Source of the DNA: Gari tellinella
Taxonomy: Eukaryota > Mollusca > Bivalvia > Cardiida > Psammobiidae
DNA length: 64,000 bases
Reading direction: 5' to 3'
NCBI GenBank assembly: GCA_922989275.2
Contig: OV277864.1
Coordinates: 1 to 64,000 of the forward strand
Shown: positions 1 through 8,555 of the stretch, piece after piece
How the letters are laid out: each line of letters opens with the position of its first letter
Position numbering within the stretch: position 1 is the first letter of the stretch
Made by a program: the position numbers and the translations under genes
The notes under the pieces: model-generated
Seen by the model: the letters and a program-made list of their open reading frames with translations, nothing else
Told to the model about the DNA's origin: nothing
The model's database searches: none

Positions 1-38
1 CTGGCAGCTGTAGTTGATCTACTTATAAACTATATAGA

Positions 39-324
39 AGTAGTAGTAGTAATAGTTGTTGTTGTTGTAATTCTGGTGGTAGTCGTAGTAGTAGCAGCAA
101 CATTCATAGAAGTAGTAGTTGTAGTAGTAGTAACAGTAGTATTGTTGCAATTATGGTAGAAGTAGTAGTTGTAGTAGTAGTAGTAGAAGTAGTAGTAGTA
201 GAAGTAGTAGAAGTTGTAGTAGTAGAAGTAGTAATAGTAGTAGAAATAGTTGTAGTAGTAATAGTAGTAGTAGTAGTAGTAATAGTAGTAGTTGATGTTG
301 TTGTTATTTTGGAAGTTGTAGCAA

Positions 325-360
<36 letters not shown>

Positions 361-415
361 ATTCAGTAGCAGTAGTAGTTGTTGTTTTTTATAATGTTGG
401 TAGTAGTAGTAGTAG
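39..415. repeat. Compound trinucleotide microsatellite (TAG/TTG/GAA-type), repeated in every unit
   Basis: Mostly TAG triplets, with interspersed TTG, GAA, TAA and AGC triplets and a few unique breaks (for example ATTCTGG, CATTCATAG, ATTCAG and a T-run near 385-390). It is the main source of unit length variation, in 3-bp steps. The longest pure TAG run (about 329-360) varies most between copies. It lies downstream of the gene's 3' end, so it could be crossed by read-through transcription. Because GTA encodes valine, one plus-strand frame reads as a long valine/glutamate stretch that should not be taken as a gene. The same tract precedes each CDS copy and fills most of the partial unit at the window end. 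Confidence 0.95.
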
Positions 416-447
416 AATCGAATAGGTATTAATAGAGACCGGTAGCT

Positions 448-465
448 GTTATTGTTAACAATAAC
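448..465. other. 18-bp perfect palindrome centred on GTTAAC
   Basis: GTTATTGTTAACAATAAC equals its own reverse complement and sits in every unit between the microsatellite and the histone-type 3' end (CDS lower coordinate minus 145 to minus 128). It contains two inverted ATTGTT/AACAAT half-sites resembling Sox HMG-box targets. With no spacer it cannot form a normal RNA hairpin, so protein binding to DNA is more plausible than a terminator. Function unknown. Confidence 0.6.
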
Positions 466-519
466 TTTGTGGGGTAAGGGAATTCTTTGGAATTGTGTTT
501 GTAAACTCTGAGAGATATA

Positions 520-528
520 TCTTTCTAG
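520..528 (-). promoter_or_regulatory. Histone downstream element-like purine motif (U7 snRNA target candidate)
   Basis: The minus strand reads CTAGAAAGA, eight of nine identical to the sea-urchin histone downstream element CAAGAAAGA. It begins nine nucleotides beyond the stem-loop. That position and composition match the site that base-pairs with the 5' end of U7 snRNA in histone pre-mRNA processing. Its pairing with the stem-loop makes both calls stronger than either alone. The copies lie at CDS lower coordinate minus 73 to minus 65. Confidence 0.7.
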
Positions 529-537
529 ACATTTGTT

Positions 538-553
538 GGCTCTGAAAAGGGCC
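538..553 (-). terminator. Histone-type mRNA 3' stem-loop (copy 1; repeated in all 40 units)
   Basis: Read on the minus strand this is GGCCCTTTTCAGAGCC, flanked 5' by CAAAC and 3' by AACAAA. It fits the metazoan replication-dependent histone mRNA consensus: six-bp stem, four-base TTTC loop, GGYYYT on the left and ARRRCC on the right. One C-A opposition replaces the usual U-A or C-G fourth pair. It starts 39 nt after the stop codon, a normal distance for histone 3' UTRs. By analogy SLBP would bind it and cleavage would fall after the CA at 535-534, giving a non-polyadenylated mRNA. In every other copy it lies at CDS lower coordinate minus 55 to minus 40 (for example 62604-62619). I saw no substitution in it in any copy. 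Confidence 0.88.
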
Positions 554-592
554 GTTTGTGGAAAACGACTTGCGGTTTATATCCATGACTAA

Positions 593-925
593 CTAGTAGT
601 CAGAATCAGAAGAGTACTCCGAATCTGATCCGGAGACAATTTCTACAGACTCGTCAAACATGTCTCTCCGTAGCTGTGCCACTTGGTCTGCTTTGATGTA
701 GGCGTAGTCGTAGAACATGTTTCGCGCGCCTTCAACGACTGCCAGCTTCAGGCGAAGATTGTAACGAAAGGCCTTGTTGTTGCTTCGTTTCGCCATCTTG
801 TAGCGTTTCTGTACGTCTCCAAGCCGCTGGTTCAGCAGAACTATCTGGTCGCAGGCTTTGCGGAAGCGTCGCTCAGCATCACAAAGAGTGTGGCGTTTGT
901 CGAGAGATTGGATTCTGGAAGGCAT
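593..925 (-). CDS. Unrecognised 110-aa basic helical protein with acidic tail, histone-type gene architecture (copy 1, reference)
   Basis: I do not recognise the family; no function is assigned. What is visible: residues 1-90 carry 21 Lys/Arg against 9 Asp/Glu (dense basic stretch 40-60) and look largely helical. A first helix spans about 11-48 and a second about 51-90, giving a possible helical hairpin or coiled coil. Aromatic residues cluster at 71-76 (FYDYAY). Residues 91-110 hold seven acidic and no basic residues and end in Ser-Asp/Glu repeats typical of CK2 substrates. There is no signal peptide or membrane segment. The start is fixed: an in-frame TAG lies at 941-943, and the ATG has purines at -3 to -1. 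The gene is intronless, with a TATA box about 55 bp upstream of the ATG and a histone stem-loop 39 nt after the stop. I infer a small S-phase nuclear protein. It lacks recognisable H1, H2A, H2B, H3 or H4 sequence. Unit 1 spans 1-1593. Confidence 0.87.
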   Translation of the reverse strand: MPSRIQSLDKRHTLCDAERRFRKACDQIVLLNQRLGDVQKRYKMAKRSNNKAFRYNLRLKLAVVEGARNMFYDYAYIKADQVAQLRRDMFDESVEIVSGSDSEYSSDSDY

Positions 926-978
926 CTTGAATAGTTGTAGCTATAGCAAGACAATGATGAATTGGATAGAAGTTTCGC

Positions 979-987
979 ATATTTATA
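979..987 (-). promoter_or_regulatory. TATA box (TATAAATAT) of the 110-aa gene, with candidate initiator at 951-960
   Basis: The minus strand reads TATAAATAT from 987 to 979. About 29-32 nt downstream is TCATCATTGT (960-951), whose TCA triplets are suitable initiator positions, which would give a 5' UTR of about 30 nt and an mRNA near 420 nt ending at the stem-loop. Spacing is ideal for RNA polymerase II. The TATA box appears unchanged in every unit (CDS lower coordinate +386 to +394). Units 12, 14, 16, 18 and 20 have A to C seven bases upstream of it. The initiator region has changes in units 29 and 31 (A to G) and 33 (A to T). Confidence 0.8.
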
Positions 988-1134
988 CAATAAATCGCAG
1001 AGACTGGAAGTCAAAGATGCCAGTGCCATTCTGACACACGAGAATGTAACAGTAGAATGACTGAGTTGACACTTAGCTAATTAGCACGGGTCGTTAAACA
1101 AACAACACCATGCGGTAATCGATATGCAATCATA

Positions 1135-1142
1135 GCGCGAAA
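1135..1142 (-). promoter_or_regulatory. E2F-type site TTTCGCGC upstream of the 110-aa gene
   Basis: The minus strand reads TTTCGCGC, a perfect match to the E2F/DP consensus TTTSSCGC, about 180 bp upstream of the predicted start. E2F sites drive G1/S transcription in animals, which would agree with the histone-type 3' end. On the plus strand it is flanked by ATGCAAT (1124-1130, one base short of the octamer used by H2B promoters) and by ATCGATA (1119-1125, close to the Drosophila DRE). These two neighbours are weak matches. The E2F core is intact in all copies I read, including unit 12, where a T to C change lies just outside it. Confidence 0.55.
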
Positions 1143-1190
1143 CTGATTAGATTAGGATGTTTTCGCAAAGTGTTTATGAGCGATCATCCA

Positions 1191-1202
1191 TTCATGCATG
1201 AA
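1191..1202. other. 12-bp perfect palindrome TTCATGCATGAA in the upstream spacer
   Basis: Perfect dyad about 235-245 bp upstream of the predicted start. It lies at CDS lower coordinate +598 to +609 in other units (+2 in unit 18 beyond its TA insertion). Units 36 and 38 carry T to C (CTCATGCATG), which breaks the symmetry. It could be a factor-binding site; nothing else supports a role. Confidence 0.4.
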
Positions 1203-1593
1203 CATAATACACAATTGAAAAAAGAAATATTAAATTTTCAACGCTGATGGGTTTGGTCTGAAAACGGCCAAAAATTATAATTATTCTAACCATCAACCCG
1301 CACACCCATCCCCCATATTTCTCTATAATTTAGTTGTCTTGTAATTGTATCATAATTGTAAATGAAATGTTTAAACATATTTATTATAAAATTGTTGTAA
1401 AAATGTTTGGAAGTTGTAAAAGCAAAAACATTATATGTACTTGCTAACAGCAGTTTCAGATATTAAGTGAAATGATGTTGAGTGTACGTGTGGGGTGGGG
1501 GAGGGAGGGTTAATTACCGCGATTACGCTTAAAATGATGATAATGTTAATAAACTCTGTCTTTTGTAAATTCCTACTAAATAATATTTAATAA
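1203..1593. other. AT-rich intergenic spacer
   Basis: Apart from the C-rich patch (1297-1314) and the G4 motif (1492-1509) I see no gene here: no substantial open frame, no tRNA, 5S rRNA or snRNA-like signature. The stretch at 1320-1440 is strongly AT-rich, with short repeats such as AATTGTA and a minus-strand AATAAA at 1379-1384. That AATAAA is some 800 bp beyond the stop codon of the unit 2 gene, too far to be its normal polyadenylation signal, though it could act as a fail-safe for read-through transcripts. Confidence 0.6.
1492..1509 (+). other. G-quadruplex-forming motif (four G-runs, single-base loops)
   Basis: GGGG-T-GGGGG-A-GGG-A-GGG on the plus strand gives four G-runs with one-base loops, the geometry expected of a very stable parallel quadruplex. 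It is present once per unit (CDS lower coordinate +899 to +916). In unit 15 the first loop T is G (23784), lengthening the first tract without destroying the motif. A C-rich stretch lies about 180 bp away (CCC runs at 1297-1299, 1305-1307 and 1310-1314). The motif is in spacer between the upstream region of one gene and the microsatellite of the next unit. Confidence 0.7.
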
Positions 1594-1917
1594 CTGGCAG
1601 CTGTAGTTGATCTACTTATAAACTATATAGAAGTAGTAGTAGTAATAGTTGTTGTTGTTGTAATTCTGGTGGTAGTCGTAGTAGTAGCAGCAACATTCAT
1701 AGAAGTAGTAGTTGTAGTAGTAGTAACAGTAGTATTGTTGCAATTATGGTAGAAGTAGTAGTTGTAGTAGTAGTAGTAGAAGTAGTAGTAGTAGAAGTAG
1801 TAGAAGTTGTAGTAGTAGAAGTAGTAATAGTAGTAGAAATAGTTGTAGTAGTAATAGTAGTAGTAGTAGTAGTAATAGTAGTAGTTGATGTTGTTGTTAT
1901 TTTGGAAGTTGTAGCAA

Positions 1918-1953
<36 letters not shown>

Positions 1954-2185
1954 ATTCAGTAGCAGTAGTAGTTGTTGTTTTTTATAATGTTGGTAGTAGT
2001 AGTAGTAGAATCGAATAGGTATTAATAGAGACCGGTAGCTGTTATTGTTAACAATAACTTTGTGGGGTAAGGGAATTCTTTGGAATTGTGTTTGTAAACT
2101 CTGAGAGATATATCTTTCTAGACATTTGTTGGCTCTGAAAAGGGCCGTTTGTGGAAAACGACTTGCGGTTTATATCCATGACTAA

Positions 2186-2518
2186 CTAGTAGTCAGAATC
2201 AGAAGAGTACTCCGAATCTGATCCGGAGACAATTTCTACAGACTCGTCAAACATGTCTCTCCGTAGCTGTGCCACTTGGTCTGCTTTGATGTAGGCGTAG
2301 TCGTAGAACATGTTTCGCGCGCCTTCAACGACTGCCAGCTTCAGGCGAAGATTGTAACGAAAGGCCTTGTTGTTGCTTCGTTTCGCCATCTTGTAGCGTT
2401 TCTGTACGTCTCCAAGCCGCTGGTTCAGCAGAACTATCTGGTCGCAGGCTTTGCGGAAGCGTCGCTCAGCATCACAAAGAGTGTGGCGTTTGTCGAGAGA
2501 TTGGATTCTGGAAGGCAT
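2186..2518 (-). CDS. 110-aa protein, copy 2
   Basis: Unit 2 (1594-3186, 1593 bp). Protein identical to copy 1, and I noticed no nucleotide difference from unit 1 anywhere in the unit. Confidence 0.87.
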   Translation of the reverse strand: MPSRIQSLDKRHTLCDAERRFRKACDQIVLLNQRLGDVQKRYKMAKRSNNKAFRYNLRLKLAVVEGARNMFYDYAYIKADQVAQLRRDMFDESVEIVSGSDSEYSSDSDY

Positions 2519-3511
2519 CTTGAATAGTTGTAGCTATAGCAAGACAATGATGAATTGGATAGAAGTTTCGCATATTTATACAATAAATCGCAGAGACTGG
2601 AAGTCAAAGATGCCAGTGCCATTCTGACACACGAGAATGTAACAGTAGAATGACTGAGTTGACACTTAGCTAATTAGCACGGGTCGTTAAACAAACAACA
2701 CCATGCGGTAATCGATATGCAATCATAGCGCGAAACTGATTAGATTAGGATGTTTTCGCAAAGTGTTTATGAGCGATCATCCATTCATGCATGAACATAA
2801 TACACAATTGAAAAAAGAAATATTAAATTTTCAACGCTGATGGGTTTGGTCTGAAAACGGCCAAAAATTATAATTATTCTAACCATCAACCCGCACACCC
2901 ATCCCCCATATTTCTCTATAATTTAGTTGTCTTGTAATTGTATCATAATTGTAAATGAAATGTTTAAACATATTTATTATAAAATTGTTGTAAAAATGTT
3001 TGGAAGTTGTAAAAGCAAAAACATTATATGTACTTGCTAACAGCAGTTTCAGATATTAAGTGAAATGATGTTGAGTGTACGTGTGGGGTGGGGGAGGGAG
3101 GGTTAATTACCGCGATTACGCTTAAAATGATGATAATGTTAATAAACTCTGTCTTTTGTAAATTCCTACTAAATAATATTTAATAACTGGCAGCTGTAGT
3201 TGATCTACTTATAAACTATATAGAAGTAGTAGTAGTAATAGTTGTTGTTGTTGTAATTCTGGTGGTAGTCGTAGTAGTAGCAGCAACATTCATAGAAGTA
3301 GTAGTTGTAGTAGTAGTAACAGTAGTATTGTTGCAATTATGGTAGAAGTAGTAGTTGTCAGTAGTAGTAGTAGAAGTAGTAGTAGTAGAAGTAGTAGAAG
3401 TTGTAGTAGTAGAAGTAGTAATAGTAGTAGAAATAGTTGTAGTAGTAATAGTAGTAGTAGTAGTAGTAATAGTAGTAGTTGATGTTGTTGTTATTTTGGA
3501 AGTTGTAGCAA

Positions 3512-3547
<36 letters not shown>

Positions 3548-3779
3548 ATTCAGTAGCAGTAGTAGTTGTTGTTTTTTATAATGTTGGTAGTAGTAGTAGT
3601 AGAATCGAATAGGTATTAATAGAGACCGGTAGCTGTTATTGTTAACAATAACTTTGTGGGGTAAGGGAATTCTTTGGAATTGTGTTTGTAAACTCTGAGA
3701 GATATATCTTTCTAGACATTTGTTGGCTCTGAAAAGGGCCGTTTGTGGAAAACGACTTGCGGTTTATATCCATGACTAA

Positions 3780-4112
3780 CTAGTAGTCAGAATCAGAAGA
3801 GTACTCCGAATCTGATCCGGAGACAATTTCTACAGACTCGTCAAACATGTCTCTCCGTAGCTGTGCCACTTGGTCTGCTTTGATGTAGGCGTAGTCGTAG
3901 AACATGTTTCGCGCGCCTTCAACGACTGCCAGCTTCAGGCGAAGATTGTAACGAAAGGCCTTGTTGTTGCTTCGTTTCGCCATCTTGTAGCGTTTCTGTA
4001 CGTCTCCAAGCCGCTGGTTCAGCAGAACTATCTGGTCGCAGGCTTTGCGGAAGCGTCGCTCAGCATCACAAAGAGTGTGGCGTTTGTCGAGAGATTGGAT
4101 TCTGGAAGGCAT
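3780..4112 (-). CDS. 110-aa protein, copy 3
   Basis: Unit 3 (3187-4780, 1594 bp). Protein identical to copy 1. The unit has a single inserted C at about 3359 inside the microsatellite, the only non-triplet gain seen in that tract. Confidence 0.87.
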   Translation of the reverse strand: MPSRIQSLDKRHTLCDAERRFRKACDQIVLLNQRLGDVQKRYKMAKRSNNKAFRYNLRLKLAVVEGARNMFYDYAYIKADQVAQLRRDMFDESVEIVSGSDSEYSSDSDY

Positions 4113-5104
4113 CTTGAATAGTTGTAGCTATAGCAAGACAATGATGAATTGGATAGAAGTTTCGCATATTTATACAATAAATCGCAGAGACTGGAAGTCA
4201 AAGATGCCAGTGCCATTCTGACACACGAGAATGTAACAGTAGAATGACTGAGTTGACACTTAGCTAATTAGCACGGGTCGTTAAACAAACAACACCATGC
4301 GGTAATCGATATGCAATCATAGCGCGAAACTGATTAGATTAGGATGTTTTCGCAAAGTGTTTATGAGCGATCATCCATTCATGCATGAACATAATACACA
4401 ATTGAAAAAAGAAATATTAAATTTTCAACGCTGATGGGTTTGGTCTGAAAACGGCCAAAAATTATAATTATTCTAACCATCAACCCGCACACCCATCCCC
4501 CATATTTCTCTATAATTTAGTTGTCTTGTAATTGTATCATAATTGTAAATGAAATGTTTAAACATATTTATTATAAAATTGTTGTAAAAATGTTTGGAAG
4601 TTGTAAAAGCAAAAACATTATATGTACTTGCTAACAGCAGTTTCAGATATTAAGTGAAATGATGTTGAGTGTACGTGTGGGGTGGGGGAGGGAGGGTTAA
4701 TTACCGCGATTACGCTTAAAATGATGATAATGTTAATAAACTCTGTCTTTTGTAAATTCCTACTAAATAATATTTAATAACTGGCAGCTGTAGTTGATCT
4801 ACTTATAAACTATATAGAAGTAGTAGTAGTAATAGTTGTTGTTGTTGTAATTCTGGTGGTAGTCGTAGTAGTAGCAGCAACATTCATAGAAGTAGTAGTT
4901 GTAGTAGTAGTAACAGTAGTATTGTTGCAATTATGGTAGAAGTAGTAGTTGTAGTAGTAGTAGTAGAAGTAGTAGTAGTAGAAGTAGTAGAAGTTGTAGT
5001 AGTAGAAGTAGTAATAGTAGTAGAAATAGTTGTAGTAGTAATAGTAGTAGTAGTAGTAGTAATAGTAGTAGTTGATGTTGTTGTTATTTTGGAAGTTGTA
5101 GCAA

Positions 5105-5140
<36 letters not shown>

Positions 5141-5372
5141 ATTCAGTAGCAGTAGTAGTTGTTGTTTTTTATAATGTTGGTAGTAGTAGTAGTAGAATCG
5201 AATAGGTATTAATAGAGACCGGTAGCTGTTATTGTTAACAATAACTTTGTGGGGTAAGGGAATTCTTTGGAATTGTGTTTGTAAACTCTGAGAGATATAT
5301 CTTTCTAGACATTTGTTGGCTCTGAAAAGGGCCGTTTGTGGAAAACGACTTGCGGTTTATATCCATGACTAA

Positions 5373-5705
5373 CTAGTAGTCAGAATCAGAAGAGTACTCC
5401 GAATCTGATCCGGAGACAATTTCTACAGACTCGTCAAACATGTCTCTCCGTAGCTGTGCCACTTGGTCTGCTTTGATGTAGGCGTAGTCGTAGAACATGT
5501 TTCGCGCGCCTTCAACGACTGCCAGCTTCAGGCGAAGATTGTAACGAAAGGCCTTGTTGTTGCTTCGTTTCGCCATCTTGTAGCGTTTCTGTACGTCTCC
5601 AAGCCGCTGGTTCAGCAGAACTATCTGGTCGCAGGCTTTGCGGAAGCGTCGCTCAGCATCACAAAGAGTGTGGCGTTTGTCGAGAGATTGGATTCTGGAA
5701 GGCAT
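5373..5705 (-). CDS. 110-aa protein, copy 4
   Basis: Unit 4 (4781-6373, 1593 bp). Protein identical to copy 1; no distinguishing variant noticed. Confidence 0.87.
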   Translation of the reverse strand: MPSRIQSLDKRHTLCDAERRFRKACDQIVLLNQRLGDVQKRYKMAKRSNNKAFRYNLRLKLAVVEGARNMFYDYAYIKADQVAQLRRDMFDESVEIVSGSDSEYSSDSDY

Positions 5706-6697
5706 CTTGAATAGTTGTAGCTATAGCAAGACAATGATGAATTGGATAGAAGTTTCGCATATTTATACAATAAATCGCAGAGACTGGAAGTCAAAGATGC
5801 CAGTGCCATTCTGACACACGAGAATGTAACAGTAGAATGACTGAGTTGACACTTAGCTAATTAGCACGGGTCGTTAAACAAACAACACCATGCGGTAATC
5901 GATATGCAATCATAGCGCGAAACTGATTAGATTAGGATGTTTTCGCAAAGTGTTTATGAGCGATCATCCATTCATGCATGAACATAATACACAATTGAAA
6001 AAAGAAATATTAAATTTTCAACGCTGATGGGTTTGGTCTGAAAACGGCCAAAAATTATAATTATTCTAACCATCAACCCGCACACCCATCCCCCATATTT
6101 CTCTATAATTTAGTTGTCTTGTAATTGTATCATAATTGTAAATGAAATGTTTAAACATATTTATTATAAAATTGTTGTAAAAATGTTTGGAAGTTGTAAA
6201 AGCAAAAACATTATATGTACTTGCTAACAGCAGTTTCAGATATTAAGTGAAATGATGTTGAGTGTACGTGTGGGGTGGGGGAGGGAGGGTTAATTACCGC
6301 GATTACGCTTAAAATGATGATAATGTTAATAAACTCTGTCTTTTGTAAATTCCTACTAAATAATATTTAATAACTGGCAGCTGTAGTTGATCTACTTATA
6401 AACTATATAGAAGTAGTAGTAGTAATAGTTGTTGTTGTTGTAATTCTGGTGGTAGTCGTAGTAGTAGCAGCAACATTCATAGAAGTAGTAGTTGTAGTAG
6501 TAGTAACAGTAGTATTGTTGCAATTATGGTAGAAGTAGTAGTTGTAGTAGTAGTAGTAGAAGTAGTAGTAGTAGAAGTAGTAGAAGTTGTAGTAGTAGAA
6601 GTAGTAATAGTAGTAGAAATAGTTGTAGTAGTAATAGTAGTAGTAGTAGTAGTAATAGTAGTAGTTGATGTTGTTGTTATTTTGGAAGTTGTAGCAA

Positions 6698-6733
<36 letters not shown>

Positions 6734-6965
6734 ATTCAGTAGCAGTAGTAGTTGTTGTTTTTTATAATGTTGGTAGTAGTAGTAGTAGAATCGAATAGGT
6801 ATTAATAGAGACCGGTAGCTGTTATTGTTAACAATAACTTTGTGGGGTAAGGGAATTCTTTGGAATTGTGTTTGTAAACTCTGAGAGATATATCTTTCTA
6901 GACATTTGTTGGCTCTGAAAAGGGCCGTTTGTGGAAAACGACTTGCGGTTTATATCCATGACTAA

Positions 6966-7298
6966 CTAGTAGTCAGAATCAGAAGAGTACTCCGAATCTG
7001 ATCCGGAGACAATTTCTACAGACTCGTCAAACATGTCTCTCCGTAGCTGTGCCACTTGGTCTGCTTTGATGTAGGCGTAGTCGTAGAACATGTTTCGTGC
7101 GCCTTCAACGACTGCCAGCTTCAGGCGAAGATTGTAACGAAAGGCCTTGTTGTTGCTTCGTTTCGCCATCTTGTAGCGTTTCTGTACGTCTCCAAGCCGC
7201 TGGTTCAGCAGAACTATCTGGTCGCAGGCTTTGCGGAAGCGTCGCTCAGCATCACAAAGAGTGTGGCGTTTGTCGAGAGATTGGATTCTGGAAGGCAT
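6966..7298 (-). CDS. 110-aa protein, copy 5
   Basis: Unit 5 (6374-7966, 1593 bp). Protein identical to copy 1. First copy with the silent Ala67 GCG to GCA change (plus-strand C to T at 7098), called marker T below. It is isolated here among copies with the C form. Confidence 0.87.
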   Translation of the reverse strand: MPSRIQSLDKRHTLCDAERRFRKACDQIVLLNQRLGDVQKRYKMAKRSNNKAFRYNLRLKLAVVEGARNMFYDYAYIKADQVAQLRRDMFDESVEIVSGSDSEYSSDSDY

Positions 7299-8290
7299 CT
7301 TGAATAGTTGTAGCTATAGCAAGACAATGATGAATTGGATAGAAGTTTCGCATATTTATACAATAAATCGCAGAGACTGGAAGTCAAAGATGCCAGTGCC
7401 ATTCTGACACACGAGAATGTAACAGTAGAATGACTGAGTTGACACTTAGCTAATTAGCACGGGTCGTTAAACAAACAACACCATGCGGTAATCGATATGC
7501 AATCATAGCGCGAAACTGATTAGATTAGGATGTTTTCGCAAAGTGTTTATGAGCGATCATCCATTCATGCATGAACATAATACACAATTGAAAAAAGAAA
7601 TATTAAATTTTCAACGCTGATGGGTTTGGTCTGAAAACGGCCAAAAATTATAATTATTCTAACCATCAACCCGCACACCCATCCCCCATATTTCTCTATA
7701 ATTTAGTTGTCTTGTAATTGTATCATAATTGTAAATGAAATGTTTAAACATATTTATTATAAAATTGTTGTAAAAATGTTTGGAAGTTGTAAAAGCAAAA
7801 ACATTATATGTACTTGCTAACAGCAGTTTCAGATATTAAGTGAAATGATGTTGAGTGTACGTGTGGGGTGGGGGAGGGAGGGTTAATTACCGCGATTACG
7901 CTTAAAATGATGATAATGTTAATAAACTCTGTCTTTTGTAAATTCCTACTAAATAATATTTAATAACTGGCAGCTGTAGTTGATCTACTTATAAACTATA
8001 TAGAAGTAGTAGTAGTAATAGTTGTTGTTGTTGTAATTCTGGTGGTAGTCGTAGTAGTAGCAGCAACATTCATAGAAGTAGTAGTTGTAGTAGTAGTAAC
8101 AGTAGTATTGTTGCAATTATGGTAGAAGTAGTAGTTGTAGTAGTAGTAGTAGAAGTAGTAGTAGTAGAAGTAGTAGAAGTTGTAGTAGTAGAAGTAGTAA
8201 TAGTAGTAGAAATAGTTGTAGTAGTAATAGTAGTAGTAGTAGTAGTAATAGTAGTAGTTGATGTTGTTGTTATTTTGGAAGTTGTAGCAA

Positions 8291-8323
<33 letters not shown>

Positions 8324-8555
8324 ATTCAGTAGCAGTAGTAGTTGTTGTTTTTTATAATGTTGGTAGTAGTAGTAGTAGAATCGAATAGGTATTAATAGAG
8401 ACCGGTAGCTGTTATTGTTAACAATAACTTTGTGGGGTAAGGGAATTCTTTGGAATTGTGTTTGTAAACTCTGAGAGATATATCTTTCTAGACATTTGTT
8501 GGCTCTGAAAAGGGCCGTTTGTGGAAAACGACTTGCGGTTTATATCCATGACTAA

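Noticed and set aside
153..425. Plus-strand open frame of about 90 codons rich in valine and glutamate, one per unit
   Set aside because: It is the GTA/GAA reading of the TAG microsatellite. Length changes track triplet slippage, it loses its end in unit 23, and it has no promoter or composition of a real protein.
593..925. Identification as a core or linker histone
   Set aside because: Gene architecture is histone-like, but I see no H2A, H2B, H3, H4 or H1 motifs, and an acidic C-terminal tail is atypical. A distant histone fold is left for structure comparison.
683..934. Plus-strand 83-codon open frame, and in some units a 68-codon one, opposite the 110-aa gene
   Set aside because: Antisense shadows. 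The 68-codon frame exists only where the silent Ala67 change creates an ATG, and substitutions alter these frames (Arg to Cys, Glu to Lys) while being silent in the minus-strand gene.
989..994. AATAAA on the plus strand as a polyadenylation signal
   Set aside because: It lies upstream of the TATA box on the antisense strand and is destroyed by the A to C change in units 12, 14, 16, 18 and 20; no plus-strand gene precedes it.
841..1029. Minus-strand 62-codon open frame overlapping the start of the 110-aa gene
   Set aside because: It begins upstream of the TATA box, so its ATG would not be in the predicted mRNA, and it tolerates replacements (Asp to Glu, Ser to Pro, Leu to Met) in several units.
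1..1593. Transposon or retroelement origin of the unit
   Set aside because: No terminal inverted or long terminal repeats, target-site duplications, transposase or reverse transcriptase; units abut directly.
926..1593. 5S rRNA, snRNA or spliced-leader gene in the spacer, as in many tandem repeats
   Set aside because: No 5S internal control region, Sm site with hairpins, or tRNA A/B boxes found by eye on either strand.
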